Origin: Prorocentrum cordatum
Taxonomy: Eukaryota; Sar; Dinophyceae; Prorocentrales; Prorocentraceae
Length of the DNA: 64,000 nucleotides
NCBI GenBank assembly: GCA_963575745.1
Contig: CAUYUJ010016369.1
Coordinates: forward strand, 163,501-227,500
Direction: 5' to 3'
The notes beneath the pieces were generated by a model. It worked only from the letters and a program-made list of their open reading frames with translations, had not been told where the DNA came from and searched no databases. Made by a program: the position numbers and the translations under genes. The first letter of the stretch is position 1, and every line of letters starts with the position of its first letter. Positions 33,001 through 44,639 of the stretch are shown here, in pieces.

Positions 33001-34383
33001 TCATGTGAAACTGGCTGAAGCAACCGACCTCTCATCGGAGCCGTTTCTGTTGACTTCTGACTGCGAATGCAAGGCCATGCGCTGGAGACATGCAGCGGAA
33101 GGCGTGGCTACATATGAGTGGTCGTCTTCACCCAGTAGGCCTCCGACGACAAATCCTGCTCGCCCCAAGTGTCGAACGTAGAAATTCAAGTAGACCAAAC
33201 CCCCTTGCGTACGTCCATAGACAACTTTGATCGCACAGCCAAAGCCATGCCGGTGACCGAATATGAGCCATTTCGGAGGTTTCTTGACAATAGTTCGAGC
33301 AGCGTAACTGTATCCTCCCCTTCGTTGTTTCTCTGACCAAGCTCCTGTAACATTTATTGAACTGAAATATAGACCAGCGCATGCTCCACCCAATCGGCGC
33401 GCGTCGGCCACCACGCGAAGCAATGTGTTACCAGCGCGTTCTCCGCGAGGTATGTTTAGCAAAACACTCCTTCCCTCCTTCATCAAATCGAACCGCTCAC
33501 CGTGCACATTCTGCATATGAGGATCGCCCGCGGCAGCGACGACGGTGCTCTGAGTCGAACTCGACATTGAGCCTGACATCGGGGCTGGCGTGGACATCGG
33601 GCTCGCCATTGCGCCTGACACTGGCTCTAGCCCTGCGCTTGACGTTTGGACCGGCATCGCGAGAGGCATGGCGTCAAACGTGGACTGTATTGGAGGCGGC
33701 GTCGGGCTCGCCGTGGGACTGCCTGTCGGGACAGGCGCCTGAACTGCGGGCGTGAGCGCTGCTGGAGTTGGCGTGAGGCTCGGCGTCGGGCTCGACGTGG
33801 GGCTGAGCGTCGGGCTGGGCGTCGGTCTGGACGTCGGGCTGAGGATTGGGCTAGGCGTCGGGCTGTCCGTCGCATGCCAACCGCCACCGCACGCACAACA
33901 TGCCCAAATGGCGGTGCCTTCTCCGCTATAATCGTGTATGCCATATGAGTCGCACCATCCAGTGTTCGCAGCGTACGCGTCGCAAACGTTCCACCCGTCA
34001 GACCAGGCATTGCCGCTGGTCGCTCCAAGGTGATCCACGCACCCTGTGGGGGATGGAGTTGGGTCGCCCGGCGCAATCACGCCGCCGCCGCAAGCACAAC
34101 ATGCCCACTTGGCCGTGCCCTCTCCATTGTAGTTGTAACGGCCGTAAAATTCGCACCAATTGATGTTTGCAGCGTACTCTGCGCATCCGTTCCTACTGTC
34201 ACTCCATGTGCTTCCACTGATCGCACCTAGGTGATCTGAGCACCTCGGGCCGTATGAATCGTCTCCGTGTTGGCGTGGAGCTCTGCGTATCCCGAAATGT
34301 ACATCATGCATGCGCGCATAAATCACTTGCACGCGCGCTAGTGCCAGGCTAATACACATATTCGAGTGAGCGTAAACAACCAT
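33001..34383 (-). CDS. Secreted-type protein with two Cys-rich repeats, Pro/Thr/Ser linker and VWD-like domain
   Basis: Two 54-residue repeats share C-DHLGA-SG--WSD---C--YAAN--WC--YG followed by GEGTA-WACCACGGG. A stalk of SPTPSPTLSPT-type repeats follows, which is a likely O-glycosylated linker. The C-terminal part starts GDPHMQNVHGERFDLMKEG and ends GRAGFVVGGLLGEDDHS; this is a von Willebrand type D-like pattern that I know from many dinoflagellate predicted proteins, so an extracellular or cell-surface role is likely. The first in-frame ATG is at 34383, but the frame is open to about 34509, and residues before DSYGPRCSDHLG are not protein-like. A 5' exon may be missing and the true start is uncertain. 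It differs from its neighbours in having no repeats of mobile-element type. Ends at TGA 33001. Confidence 0.7.
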   Translation of the reverse strand: MVVYAHSNMCISLALARVQVIYARMHDVHFGIRRAPRQHGDDSYGPRCSDHLGAISGSTWSDSRNGCAEYAANINWCEFYGRYNYNGEGTAKWACCACGGGVIAPGDPTPSPTGCVDHLGATSGNAWSDGWNVCDAYAANTGWCDSYGIHDYSGEGTAIWACCACGGGWHATDSPTPSPILSPTSRPTPSPTLSPTSSPTPSLTPTPAALTPAVQAPVPTGSPTASPTPPPIQSTFDAMPLAMPVQTSSAGLEPVSGAMASPMSTPAPMSGSMSSSTQSTVVAAAGDPHMQNVHGERFDLMKEGRSVLLNIPRGERAGNTLLRVVADARRLGGACAGLYFSSINVTGAWSEKQRRGGYSYAARTIVKKPPKWLIFGHRHGFGCAIKVVYGRTQGGLVYLNFYVRHLGRAGFVVGGLLGEDDHSYVATPSAACLQRMALHSQSEVNRNGSDERSVASASFT

Positions 34384-34914
34384 CCTATGAAAACCAATAA
34401 GTAATAGTGAATGTAAACGGGTGACTGGGAGAAAGTCCTGGCAAACAATCCTGCGGAGTGGTGTCCTCTCCCGCCTCGTCTCCCCATGGCGAACGTCGTT
34501 GGGCCCCAACCGACCAAGGCCCTCAAAGCTCAGAGATCCTCCGAGGTGATTCGATGCACCCGGAACCCTCCGTGGCCCCCTGAGATGTCATGAGCAAGCT
34601 CCGTGATTTTTTCCTCACGCGGACTCATGATGTTTCCCCTCCTCCTGCTTCTGTTCCTCTGTTTCCCCACTCACCCGGACTCCCTCAGAATCTCCGAGGT
34701 GCCCCAAGAAGCCCTTCGAACCACCAAGAAATAAGGCAGACCCCCCCCAAGACCTTCTACCCCCTGCCCCATCCACGTTATCCAAATCTTCGGTGGCATA
34801 ATGGAGGCAAGCCTGGCCCTTTTGGGTGCTGTCTTAACGCTGTCTTAACGCTTGGAAGCAATGAGAGACCCCATTTTCAGGTGGTCCTTCCGTTTCAGCA
34901 AGCTCAAACGAGAA
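34384..34914. other. Intergenic DNA upstream of the VWD-like gene
   Basis: May hold the promoter or an upstream exon of the minus-strand gene. No motif that I can name. It carries many CCTCNGA words at 34500-34720. Confidence 0.4.
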
Positions 34915-36190
34915 CAGCTGACACTGCGCATTTACCTCATTGTCGGCGCGCACGGGTACGCGCGCGTGCGCTCCGTCTTGCGCGTGGAATACGAGCACCC
35001 CCCAAACAATAGCCATCATAACTTCGAAAACCGAGTGGTGAAAATCAATGGCTAACTTCTGAGGGCCCCGACGTGAAATGATGTATTGTGACACTGCGCA
35101 TTGTCCTCGTTGCCAGCGCGCGCGTGCGGCCGGTCCCGCGTGCGCAATACGAACACCAACAATGAAGTGCAGTATTGACTTTGAAACTTCTTTTTTTTGC
35201 TGCCTCAACGTGGAAACACACATTGCCACGCTGCACATGTTTCTCATGTCCCTTGCGCGCATACGCGCGCGTGCGCTCGGTCTCGCGTGCTCAATGCAGC
35301 AACAAATCCGCCGACCCTGCCGGCGTGTGTGAGGGGCTTCTCTGTTCGACTCGTCGTCTCCGTCGTCTCCGTTCTCCCCCTCCCAGGGCTCTCCTCCTCA
35401 AGCGCGCTATCCAAAGCGAAATTAAACGACGTCGTAGTGGAGTCGAAGGGAAGCCCCTTCCCTTTGATCCCTTCCCCGCAGGGGGGGGGGGGCGGGGCAG
35501 ATACGACGCCCGCCAGGGCGCACTTCGCACTTTCCTCGAGCGGGCACGCACGGGATGCACTTCCTCCTCCTCCTGGTCCTTCTCCTCCTCCTTTTCCTCC
35601 TCCTCCTCCTGCTCCTCTCTTCTCCTCCTTCTCCTCCTCCTCCTCCTCCTCCTCCTCCTCCTCCCGCAGAGGCGTCCCAGGAGCGGGCCCGGAGTCAAAA
35701 TACCACCCCCCTGGGGCGCATTTTCCTCGAGCGGGCACGCCCGAGATGCACTTCTTCCTCTTCCGGGAGCACGTCCCAAGTCAGAATATCACACTCCTGG
35801 GGCGCACTTTCTTCGAGAGGGCACACAAAGGATGGACTTCCTACTCCTCCTCCTCCTCCTCCTCCTCCTCTTCCTCCTCCTCCTCCCCCTTCTCCTCCTC
35901 CTCCTCCTCCTCCTGCTCCTCCTCCTTCTCCTCCTCCTCCTCCTCATCCTCCGCTTCCTCCCCCAACTCCTAGCCCTTTCGATAAGGGTCGGCTGCACCG
36001 GCCGTCGGGCCTCTCCAATAGAGAATGGCCACCTTCACTTCGAAACATAACATGACAACCACTTGTTTCACTAGTGTCCTGAGGGTCTCAACATGACATA
36101 ATGCATTTTGACACTGCGCATTATCCTCACTGCCCGCGCGCGCGGGCATACGAGCGCGTGCGCTTGCTCTCGCGTGCGCAACGGGCAATG
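34915..36190. repeat. Dispersed ACACTGCGCATT...GCGCGCG repeat (four copies) and (CTC)n tracts
   Basis: A unit of about 70-90 bp starting near ACACTGCGCATT, running through CGCGCGCGTGCG and ending near AATACGA occurs at about 34920-35005, 35090-35160, 35215-35300 and 36108-36185. Between them are CTC arrays at 35560-35665 and 35845-35965, each preceded by a repeat containing CTCGAGCGGGCACGC. No gene. Confidence 0.75.
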
Positions 36191-36277
36191 TTGCTCTCGC
36201 GTGCGCAACTGAAGCAAGCGCCACGTTTTCGCTCGAAAGCGGGAGGGGGATGAATATCACTTCCAGGGCCGGAAATG

Positions 36278-36282
<5 letters not shown>

Positions 36283-36316
<34 letters not shown>

Positions 36317-36318
36317 TT
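36283..36318. repeat. (TA)n microsatellite
   Basis: About 17 TA dinucleotides, a rare AT-rich point in the region. Confidence 0.95.
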
Positions 36319-37969
36319 CGCCAGAAGGGGGATCTCAATTGCTTCCCAGGGGTGCTCGTGAATGAACAAAGGTTGAAGGGAACACAAAGCCTGTCCATTC
36401 GGAATTTGGGCAACCCCCGGGCAAAAGCATTCCTCACGCTGAAGACTGAAGACTGCGTCCTCGTATACATCACGCCCTCCAAGACTGAACACCACACACG
36501 CTCGCTCAAAGGCCTGCGGCAACCTGGCAGCGTGCGGCACCCAACTGGGCCTGGCCCCAGACTCGACTTGGCTCTGCGGAGGTTACCCTCCTCCTCATTA
36601 CTCCTCAGCAGAATGGCGTCATCTGAGGAAGATGTGGAGAAGAAAAGGATGAACATGAGGAGCGGGAGGATCATTGTGCGTGTCAGACTACCCATCGGGT
36701 GGTACAGACGTTGAAGGGCAGGGGGGAGGATTGTGGCTTTCCAATTTCGATTGGCTTCACGTCGGGATGGCAATCGGAGGTTGGGGAGGTGCGGCCCCAA
36801 AAACGGAGACCCCAGACTGGGAAATCGATATCGGTTTCGAGAGGAATCCAGCCGTGGGAACAAGGACGAAAAACGCAGACAAACCTCGATCCTCGAACTT
36901 CTGCCCCACGGCGACCCGAGGAGGCAGCGAGGCCGAGAACGCGCGAATAGCCAGGCGCACCTGGGAGCTTGCCGTACACCTCGGGCACGGCCGCGGGGTT
37001 GCCTCGCCGCGGCCGCGCAGGGCGCCGCCGCGGCCGACGACAACGGCGACGCCCCCCAACACACCCTCTCCCTGCTCCACGACGTCGGTCTCGTCCTGGT
37101 CCGTTCGAACTCCCGACGGGGATGACACCGCGGTGAACGAGGATGGCCACAGAGACAAAGCAAGAAAACACAAGAGGAAAACGACGACCTGACCCTTGAA
37201 GAGGAGGGAGGAGGAGGAGGAGGAGGAGGAGGAGGAAGAGGAGGAGGAAGTGGAATGTGGATAAGGCCATATGCGTGATCCAACCCCCGCACTTGCCCCA
37301 TGGGGCCGCGCCCAGCCGTGCGCGCGCTTCTGGGAGGCCTGGCTTTAGCCCGCCGGCCGCCAACCATGAACCGCCGCAGATGCTGCGAGCGACATGCGGC
37401 CTCGTGGGCCAACTACAAACTTCACATCTACAACATCGGCTACGAGACCTACCCACCTCTTTGGAAACCAGCAAGTATGCCGTGACCATACACGCATAGA
37501 GGTGTAGGAACCGATGCAGCTATCAACAAAAGGACTGGCTAAAACCATATCGCAACGAAATCATCACCATCACTACGACCGCCTTCATGATGGCGTCCTC
37601 TACAGGACGGGGCGAGCTGCGTGACATGCAGCCCGAGGACGAGCTGCGGAACAGGTGGCCCAAGTGTGACAATGAGCCGCGTAACAGGCAGCCCAAGGAC
37701 GACCACCAACAGTAGGACACCAAGTACGCCACCAAGACCGACACGACCGAGCAGACCGAAGAGGTTACTAAGTACGTCGTCGTGGAGGTACCGATGGACA
37801 ACGCCTACGCCGCCTATAACGATTACGACTACGGCCGCGCCGCATACTACCAGCAAAACGATGGCAATTGTTTGACAGCGACCTGTACTCCTAGGACCCC
37901 ACGACTACACCGGCCGCCAGGACGTGGAACACTAGGATTTGGCAGCCGACGACTTCGACCCGGTCCTCC
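36319..37969. other. Unique DNA with a (GGA)n tract, no confident gene
   Basis: A GGA tract lies at 37203-37250. 37560-37960 on the plus strand has short stretches with biased amino acid use (NAYAAYNDYDYGRAAYY near 37800) that could be an exon, but stops follow closely in every phase. I assign nothing. Confidence 0.4.
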
Positions 37970-38890
37970 GGGACTACGATGAGAGTGTGCCGCCAGAGCT
38001 ACAACAGCCACCAGCAAAAATTCCAGGGCCACCAGACGACCTTCGGGAGTCACACACTGAACTCCGATGACCTCCAGCTGAGACACGAGAAGCACCAGGA
38101 GAGGTGCAAGGGCCACCAGCTGAGCTACCAGAACCACCAGCAGATATACAAAGGCAGCCAGCTGAGCTATGAGGGCAACAGGCTGAACTACTAGGACCAC
38201 CAGCACGGCTACGAGGATCACAGCCTGAGCTACGAGGACCATAACCTGAGCAACGAAAGCCAGAGCTACCCAGGCCACTTGCTGAGCTACCAGAGGTTCC
38301 AACATACCTACCAGGACAACCGACTCAACTCCGAGGGCCTCCAGCTGAGCCGCGAGCGACACCAGGAAGGATACAAGGCCCAGGACCACCTGTTAAGCAA
38401 CACGGGCAACCCGCTGAGCTGCGAGGGCCAATGCCTGAACTACGAGGACCTGAAAAAGGGCTACGAGGACCATGACCTGAGCGACTGGTGCCACTGGCAG
38501 AGCTTCCTGGGCCACCTGTTGAGCTACCAGAGCTTCCAACAGACCTATGAGGGCCACCAGCTGAACTACGAGGGCCACAAGCACAGCTACGAGGGACACA
38601 AGCACAACCTCAAGGAACTCCAGCTGAGCCAGGCAGCAGGAGAGGTACTTGGGCCACCTGCTGAGCTACAAAAGCCACCGGCAGAGTTACAAGGGCAACT
38701 CGCTCAACTACGAGGGCCGCGGGCTGAACTACGAGGGCCACAACCTGAACTACGAGGGCCACAACCTGAGCTACGGGAGCCACAGGGAAAAAGGTACCTG
38801 GGCCGCCCACTGAGCTACCAATTCTTCTAAAGTATCTACGAGGGGCACCAATTAAACTACGAGGGCCTCCAGTTGAGCCACGAGAAGCAC
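37970..38890 (+). repeat. GAGGGCCACCAGCTGAACTA-type minisatellite, first block
   Basis: Imperfect units of about 24-33 bp (CTACGAGGGCCACCAGCTGA) repeat across 0.9 kb. One frame at 38279-38830 stays open for 183 codons and encodes NYEGHKHSYEGHKHN-like repeats, rich in Y, H, Q, E. It could be a low-complexity coding exon, but phase is lost several times elsewhere in the block, so I treat it as a repeat. Confidence 0.75.
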
Positions 38891-39079
38891 CAGGAGAGGT
38901 ACCATGGCCGACAGCAACAGTGCAACAGACGGTGCAGGGCGGATACCTATGTCGTGCGAAGTGTGCGTGGACGACTCGCAGAACAGAGGTACACAAGCCC
39001 AGGAGGCATTGTACTGGAAAGGAATAACAAAGAAACACCAGGGGGGGAAACAATCGCCGCGGCAGAAGCAGCGAGATGA

Positions 39080-40010
39080 TAGCGAGGTCTTTTGGGGGTC
39101 TGACTGGGGCCCCACCGTGCTGCCCCCCCAGCAGCCCTCAAAAGCGGCGACAATGTCACACTTCGTAGCTCCCAAGGAGTGGCGAAATTCTGGTAGGATC
39201 TGCGTTGGGCCCCGCTGTGCTGCCCCGCCGAGCAACTCTCAAAAGTAGTGGCGACAAATTCACACTTCGCAGCAACCCACGGATGGCGAGGTCCCGTTGG
39301 AGTCTGCGTGGTACTCCATTGTACTGCCTCCCCCAGCAGCCCTTGAAAGTGGCGACAGTTCTACACTTTTCAGCCACCTAGGGATGGCGAGATCCCGTTG
39401 GGGTCTGCGTGGGACCCCACTGTGCTGGCCCCACAGCAGCTTTCGAAAAAAGCGCCACACTTCCACATTCCGCAACCACCCAGGGATGGCGAGGTCCCGT
39501 TGGGGTCTTCGTGGAACGCAGCCTTCGGAAGTGGCGACCATTTCACACTTCGCAGCCACCTAGTGATGCCCAGGTCCCTGTGGGGTCTGCGTGGGACGCA
39601 GCCCTCGAAAGTGGCGACAGTTCCACACTTCGCATACGCCCAGGGATGGCGAGGTCCCGTCTGGGTCTGCTTGGGACCCCACTGTGCTTGCCCCTTCCAG
39701 CAGCCCTCGAAATTGGCGCCAACTACACATTTCGCAGCAACCCACGGATGGCGAGGTCCCGCGTGGGTCTGCGTGTGACCCCGCTGTGCTGGCCTCCCCT
39801 GCAGCCCTCGAGACTGGCGAGCCACCCGGGGATGGCGAGGTCCCGTTGGGGTCTGCGTGGTACTCCACTGTGCTGCCCCCCCCCAACAGTCCTCGAAAGT
39901 GGCGACAGGTTCTAGCCCCTCCCCAGCAGCTCCCGAAAGTGGCGACAATGTCGCACTTCGCAGCCGCCCAGGGATTGGGCCCCACTGTGCTGCCCCCCCA
40001 GCAGGCAGGC
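39080..40010. repeat. About 108-bp minisatellite, 8-9 imperfect copies
   Basis: Each unit carries CACTGTGCTGCCCCCC, AGCAGCCCTCGAAAGTGGCG, CACACTTCGCAGC and GGGATGGCGAGGTCCCG, followed by TTGGGGTCTGCGTGGGACC. Copies differ by point changes and small deletions. Confidence 0.85.
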
Positions 40011-40169
40011 GAGAGGGGGAACAGAGCTGCCCCCCCAGCACGCAGGTGCAAGCATGCGCAGGCAGGCGAGAGGTGGACACAGGGCGGGAGGAGAAAGAGA
40101 AGGATAATGGAGTCGGCACCCAACTTCTCTCTATTCAAAGCGAGAACCCAACCAAGGGAGTGATGGGGA

Positions 40170-41080
40170 ATAAAACACCTGCTGAGCTACCAGAGCCACC
40201 AACAGAGCTACAAGGGCAACCGGCTCAGGTACGAGGACCACAGGCTTTACAACGGGGACAACAGGTCAGGCAGTGAGAGCAACAGCCTGCCCTAGGGGAA
40301 CCACTGGCAGAGCTACCTGGACCACCTGCTGAGCTACCAGAGCGTCCAACACACTTACGAGGGCTACCAGCTCAACTACTAGGACCACACGCACAGCTTC
40401 GATGGCTACGACGACCACCAGCAGGCGCAGGGCTTCAGCTGGCAACCAGCTAAGCTACCAGAGCTTCCAACAGACCGACGAGGGCCACCAGCTCAACTAC
40501 GAGGACCGCAAGCACAGCTTCGAGGGCCACGACGACCACCAGCAGGCGCAAGGCTTTTGTCTGAGCTACGAGGGCAACCAGCTGGGCAACCTGAGCTGAG
40601 AGGGCCACGAGCTGAGCTACGAGGACCACAAGAAGAACGACTGGAGCCCCCTGACGAGCTACCAGAGCGACAAGCTGAACTGATAGGACCTACAACAGAA
40701 CCAGCTGAATCGCCATCTAAGCTTCGAGTGCCGCGCGCGCAGCTACCATGGCCACAACCTGAACTGCGCGGCCGGCAAGCAGAACTACAAGAGCCTCTTG
40801 CTGAGCTACCAGGGCAACGAGCTGAGCTGAACTGCTAACCAGATGAGCCTCGAGCTGCGCTGCGCGGGCCGCAAGGAGAGCTACAAGACTCACGAGAAGT
40901 CCTACCAGGACAACCTGCTGTTCTACAAGACTCGGCAGCATAACTACCAGCGCCACCAGCTGAGCTGCGAACTCCACGCGCTGAGCTACGGGAGCTAACT
41001 GCCGGGCTACAGGGACCACCAGCAGAGCTGCCAGGGCCCGTCTCTGTACGACGAGGACCACATGACGAACGGCAAGGCCC
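40170..41080 (+). repeat. GAGGGCCACCAGCTGAACTA-type minisatellite, second block
   Basis: The same unit family as 37970-38890 (CTACCAGAGC, GAGGGCCACCAGCT, CTCAACTACGAGG). The two blocks bracket the 108-bp minisatellite. A 75-bp duplication (GCTACGACGACCACCAGCAGGCGCA) is visible at about 40405 and 40525. Confidence 0.8.
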
Positions 41081-41879
41081 TCGGAAGACCTGCACTACCA
41101 GAAAGCCGATCGCAATCGGCGACGCAATTGAGGGATGCAGCAAGACGTAATTACCACGGTTGCATCGTGGAGAAGCTGGACGAGTCGTGCGCCAGAGCCC
41201 GCTGGCTGGATGGCACTGCGTGCTGGCTCCAGCGCGCGGCACTCCGCAGATCGCAATGAATACGGCGAGACCGGCCTGCCTCGCACCAGTGCGACCTGCA
41301 GCGCAACGGCGCAACGGACAAGGGCATACAAGCATACAAGTATATTGATACGCACAAGATACTACATCTACTTCAATGTACATTTCGTTCGCTTCTAATC
41401 CTGCTCATTTCTAATTGCGTTCGTTTCTAATTGTTCCTGGCCCCCCAGTGGCCAGGAAGAGGCCCAGGATGGAACAATTAGAAATGAAAGGATCTTGGCC
41501 CCCCAAAACCAAAGACCTTTCGAAGAATTAGGAACTGAACTGCAACACCACTTGAGCAGCCCGGCCGCTCCCTCCACCTCCCCCTCTTCCTTCTTGGCCC
41601 CGAGGATACTGTTCATGAGGTGGCCATCCTTGAAGGGGCCCTGGGACACACAAATAAATACACGCACGCAGATTCGCCGGCCCAACGGGCCAAAGGCGTG
41701 CTAAGATCTGCGGTAACTGGATAACAATATTCTAGTTCGCGCGCGCGGGGCCCCCCCTCGGGGTCCCCGGACGAAAAAAAAAACCAGGACACACCCGGGA
41801 CACTCGGATCAGAGATGCCAGACCGGGCAATTTTTCGACACCTCTCTCGAGGATCGTGGCCTCCGAGGGGAGGGGCGCA
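41081..41879. other. Intergenic DNA, no gene recognised
   Basis: 41390-41500 contains TTTCTAATTGCGTTCGTTTCTAATTG words and an inverted pair around CCTGGCCCCCCAGTGGCCAGG. A nine-A run sits near 41775. Confidence 0.4.
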
Positions 41880-42480
41880 ATCGACTACCCCCCCCTCCTG
41901 ACCCAAGAGGTCCCCAAGACTGCCCAAGAGGCCCCCGAGACGCCCAAAGAGCGCTCCAAGACGCCGATGATGACCCCAAGACGGCCCAAGAGGCCTCCAA
42001 GTGGCCTCCAAGAGGCCTCACAAGAGGGCCCGAGAGGCCAAAATCATCAATGTAACGATGGTTTTGGAAGGATTTTGGCCTTGTCGCCTTTTCGGCCATC
42101 CGATGCTCCAAGTGCGCCCCAGAGGCCCCCAAGAGCGCCCCAAGACGGGCCAAGAGGCTTCCAAGAGGGCCCCAAGACGGGCCCAAGAGGGCCCCGAGAC
42201 GGCCCAAGAGGCGCCCAAGACGGCCCAAGACGGCCCCAAGTGGGGCCCAAGAGGGGGACCACGAACCCGAAAACTCGAGCATTCCGCCCCAAGAGGGCCC
42301 CAAGAGGCCCCGAGAGGCCCCCAAGAGGCTCCCACGAGGCCCCAAGAGGCCGCCAAGAGGCCCCCAAGAGGCCCCCAGGAGGCCGAGGCCCCAAGAGGCC
42401 CCAGAAGTTCAAAAATGCCTCCCAGGCGCCCCCGAACGGCTTCTCAAAAGACCCCAAGAGGCCTCCCAAAGAAGCATCTT
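41880..42480. repeat. CCAAGAGGCCC/CCAAGACGGCC minisatellite with embedded core, copy 1
   Basis: Words CCCCAAGAGGCCC and CAAGACGGCCC fill the block. A non-repetitive core of about 70 bp (about 42040-42110, containing TTTTGGCCTTGTCGCCTTTTC) interrupts it. Similar cores sit in the arrays at 46810 and 58550. Confidence 0.8.
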
Positions 42481-42529
42481 GACGACGACCCTGTTTGAAC
42501 CCAAGAGCAACACAAGATGCCAACGAGAG

Positions 42530-42705
42530 GCTTCCTCCTCCGCCCCTTCCCCTTCCTCCTCCTCCTCCTCCTCCTCCTCCTCCTCCTCCTCCTCCTCCTC
42601 CTACTTATCTTCCTCCTCCTCTTCTTCTCATCCTCTCCTCCTCCTCCCCTCCCCTTCCACATCCTCCTCTTCCTCCTCCTCCTCCTCCTCCTCCTCCTCG
42701 GAGGA
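42530..42705. repeat. (TCC)n microsatellite
   Basis: Pyrimidine-only plus strand, mostly TCC with TTC/TCTTC interruptions. Confidence 0.95.
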
Positions 42706-44639
42706 GGTGCCACAATGGCCCCGGGCCCACGGCTAGTAGCGATCATGCAACATGGGCCGGCGGAAGGAGCGAAGCAATTGAATAACAGGATTCCCCATGT
42801 GTTCCTATATTTTCTAGGTTTTGCCTTCCCCCCCACTTCCAATATTTTTCAATATTTTCATAAGAATGGACGATTCATTGTGCCTGTGTGCATTTTTCCC
42901 CTCCTGACTATTCTCCCCCCCCTCTCAGGAAAGGCCCCCCGGTGGCATCCGGGCAGCCCCACTCACGCGTAGGCCGGGCCCCGCGCGCGGGGGCCTGCGC
43001 GCGGGTGGGTGGACTGGGAACAGCAGAAGCCGCTGCGCGAGAGAGAGGACTGGGAATCCTTCTGCCCTGTGCGCACTCCTGCCCGATCGTAGGCAAACCG
43101 TCCTCCTATCCCTCGCCGTCGTCCTCTGCGTCCTCCTCCTCCCCTCCCCCACATCCTCCCCCCGTTCTCGTCTTTCTCCCAGGTCAGCTGCCGGGGCGCG
43201 GCGGCTCGCCCACGATGGAGTCGATCACCGTGCGGGTCCTGCTCACAGTCTGGGCCAGCTCGGCCTTCTTCTCGACCTGGGGGGCCGGCAGCTCCAGGCA
43301 GCCCCGGAGCGAAAGGGCCCTCCGGTGCAGGGCGTCACCGCGGTCGCTGTCGCTGTCGGAGGGAGAGGGTTTTTCCTCCGCGACGGGGGTGAGGCCGGGG
43401 CACGGGTGCAGGCTGCTGGACAGCTTGGGCCGAGTGGGGCGCACCGCGGCCCGCCCTCACTTCAGCCGTCGTCGTCGTTGTCGATGGGACAGGGGGAGGA
43501 GGGAGAGAAGGCCAGGGAAGCAGGAGGAGGAGAAGAAGAGGAACAGATGGAGGTGAAGGAGTGGGAAGGCGGCGAGGATCAGTGGGAGGGGGAAGGGGAG
43601 GAGGTGAGGAAGCGTGATTGACAGCATTTCGCTTCCAACCACCACGTGGCTGCCTCCTCGCACTGGCCTCGCCAGCAGCCCAAACGCAGGGTCAGACAAA
43701 TCTGGCCGCTGGCAAGGCCTTCGAAGCCGCAGCCAGGATCACTGCGCGAGGCGGCCGCTCTCGTCTCAGGTACAGGCGGCGGGCGACGTGATTTCCTGCC
43801 TGCATGCAGGTTCATTCGCGACCCCGTGCCCCGGTTCATTCGCGACTCCGTGCCCCCGACGCCGTGCCCCGGTCTCGGCCAGATGCGCGTGCGGATTGGC
43901 TCTGCCACGCTGCGGCGTAAAAGCACGCCGTCCTTGCCTGCCGCGCAGCTGGCACAGCTTCTCGAGAGCGTGAAAGGATGACGTGAAAGCCACACGAGCG
44001 TCAAAGGGTGAGCCTGTACGATCCCAGCCGCCACCTGCTTGCACTTCTTGCGCCGCCATGTGGCACCCCTTCTGCTCGCGGGAGGCCGTGCCTCCTCGGC
44101 AGCGTGCCCCGAGGTCCAACCCACTTCGAAGATAACCCCTCCCTCCCGCGAGTTTGCACGGCCTCGCGTGCTCTGCGCCAGAGGTCCTTGTGCGCAGAGC
44201 GGAAGGGGCAAGCGAGCCATCACTGCCAGTGCTTGGTCAGCGACTGGCGGCCGGTAACACAAACCAGATGCCTAGTCCTGCCCTCGAGGGCACGAACGAA
44301 AGGGAGCATCTCTGCCCTGGGGACGTGCAGGCGCGGGCTGGCTGCGTGTGCCGCGGCCGCCGCAAGGCGTCGCCGCGCTAGACCACCGTGGGAAGAACAC
44401 GGGGAGGATAGGATCAACAAGGATGAGGAGGAACGGAGGATGAGAAGTAGGATGGTGGAGAGAAAGAACGAAAGAGAGAGAGAGAGAGGGCTAGAAAGAA
44501 CAAGAGAGAGAGGGGGAGCGCGCGGCAGCCTGCCTCGGAGCCACGTCGGCAGAGGCCGTCCGGGCCCGCTGCCCCCAGACGGCGGAGACCTGGCGCCGCG
44601 CCGAGGCGGAGTTCGACCGGCAAGAGGCGAAGGCGGAGT
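42706..44639. other. GC-rich intergenic DNA, no gene recognised
   Basis: Open frames overlap in most phases because GC content is high. A short direct repeat GGTTCATTCGCGAC occurs at 43809 and 43831. 44410-44520 is a GAGA-rich tract. Confidence 0.4.

Noticed and set aside
36683-37489. 268-codon minus-strand frame
   Set aside because: Includes a (GGA)n-derived poly-L run and Arg-rich low complexity; no domain.
37782-37982. Tyr/Asp/Asn-biased frame near 37800 as an exon
   Set aside because: Only about 30 codons look protein-like and no splice signals or neighbours support it.
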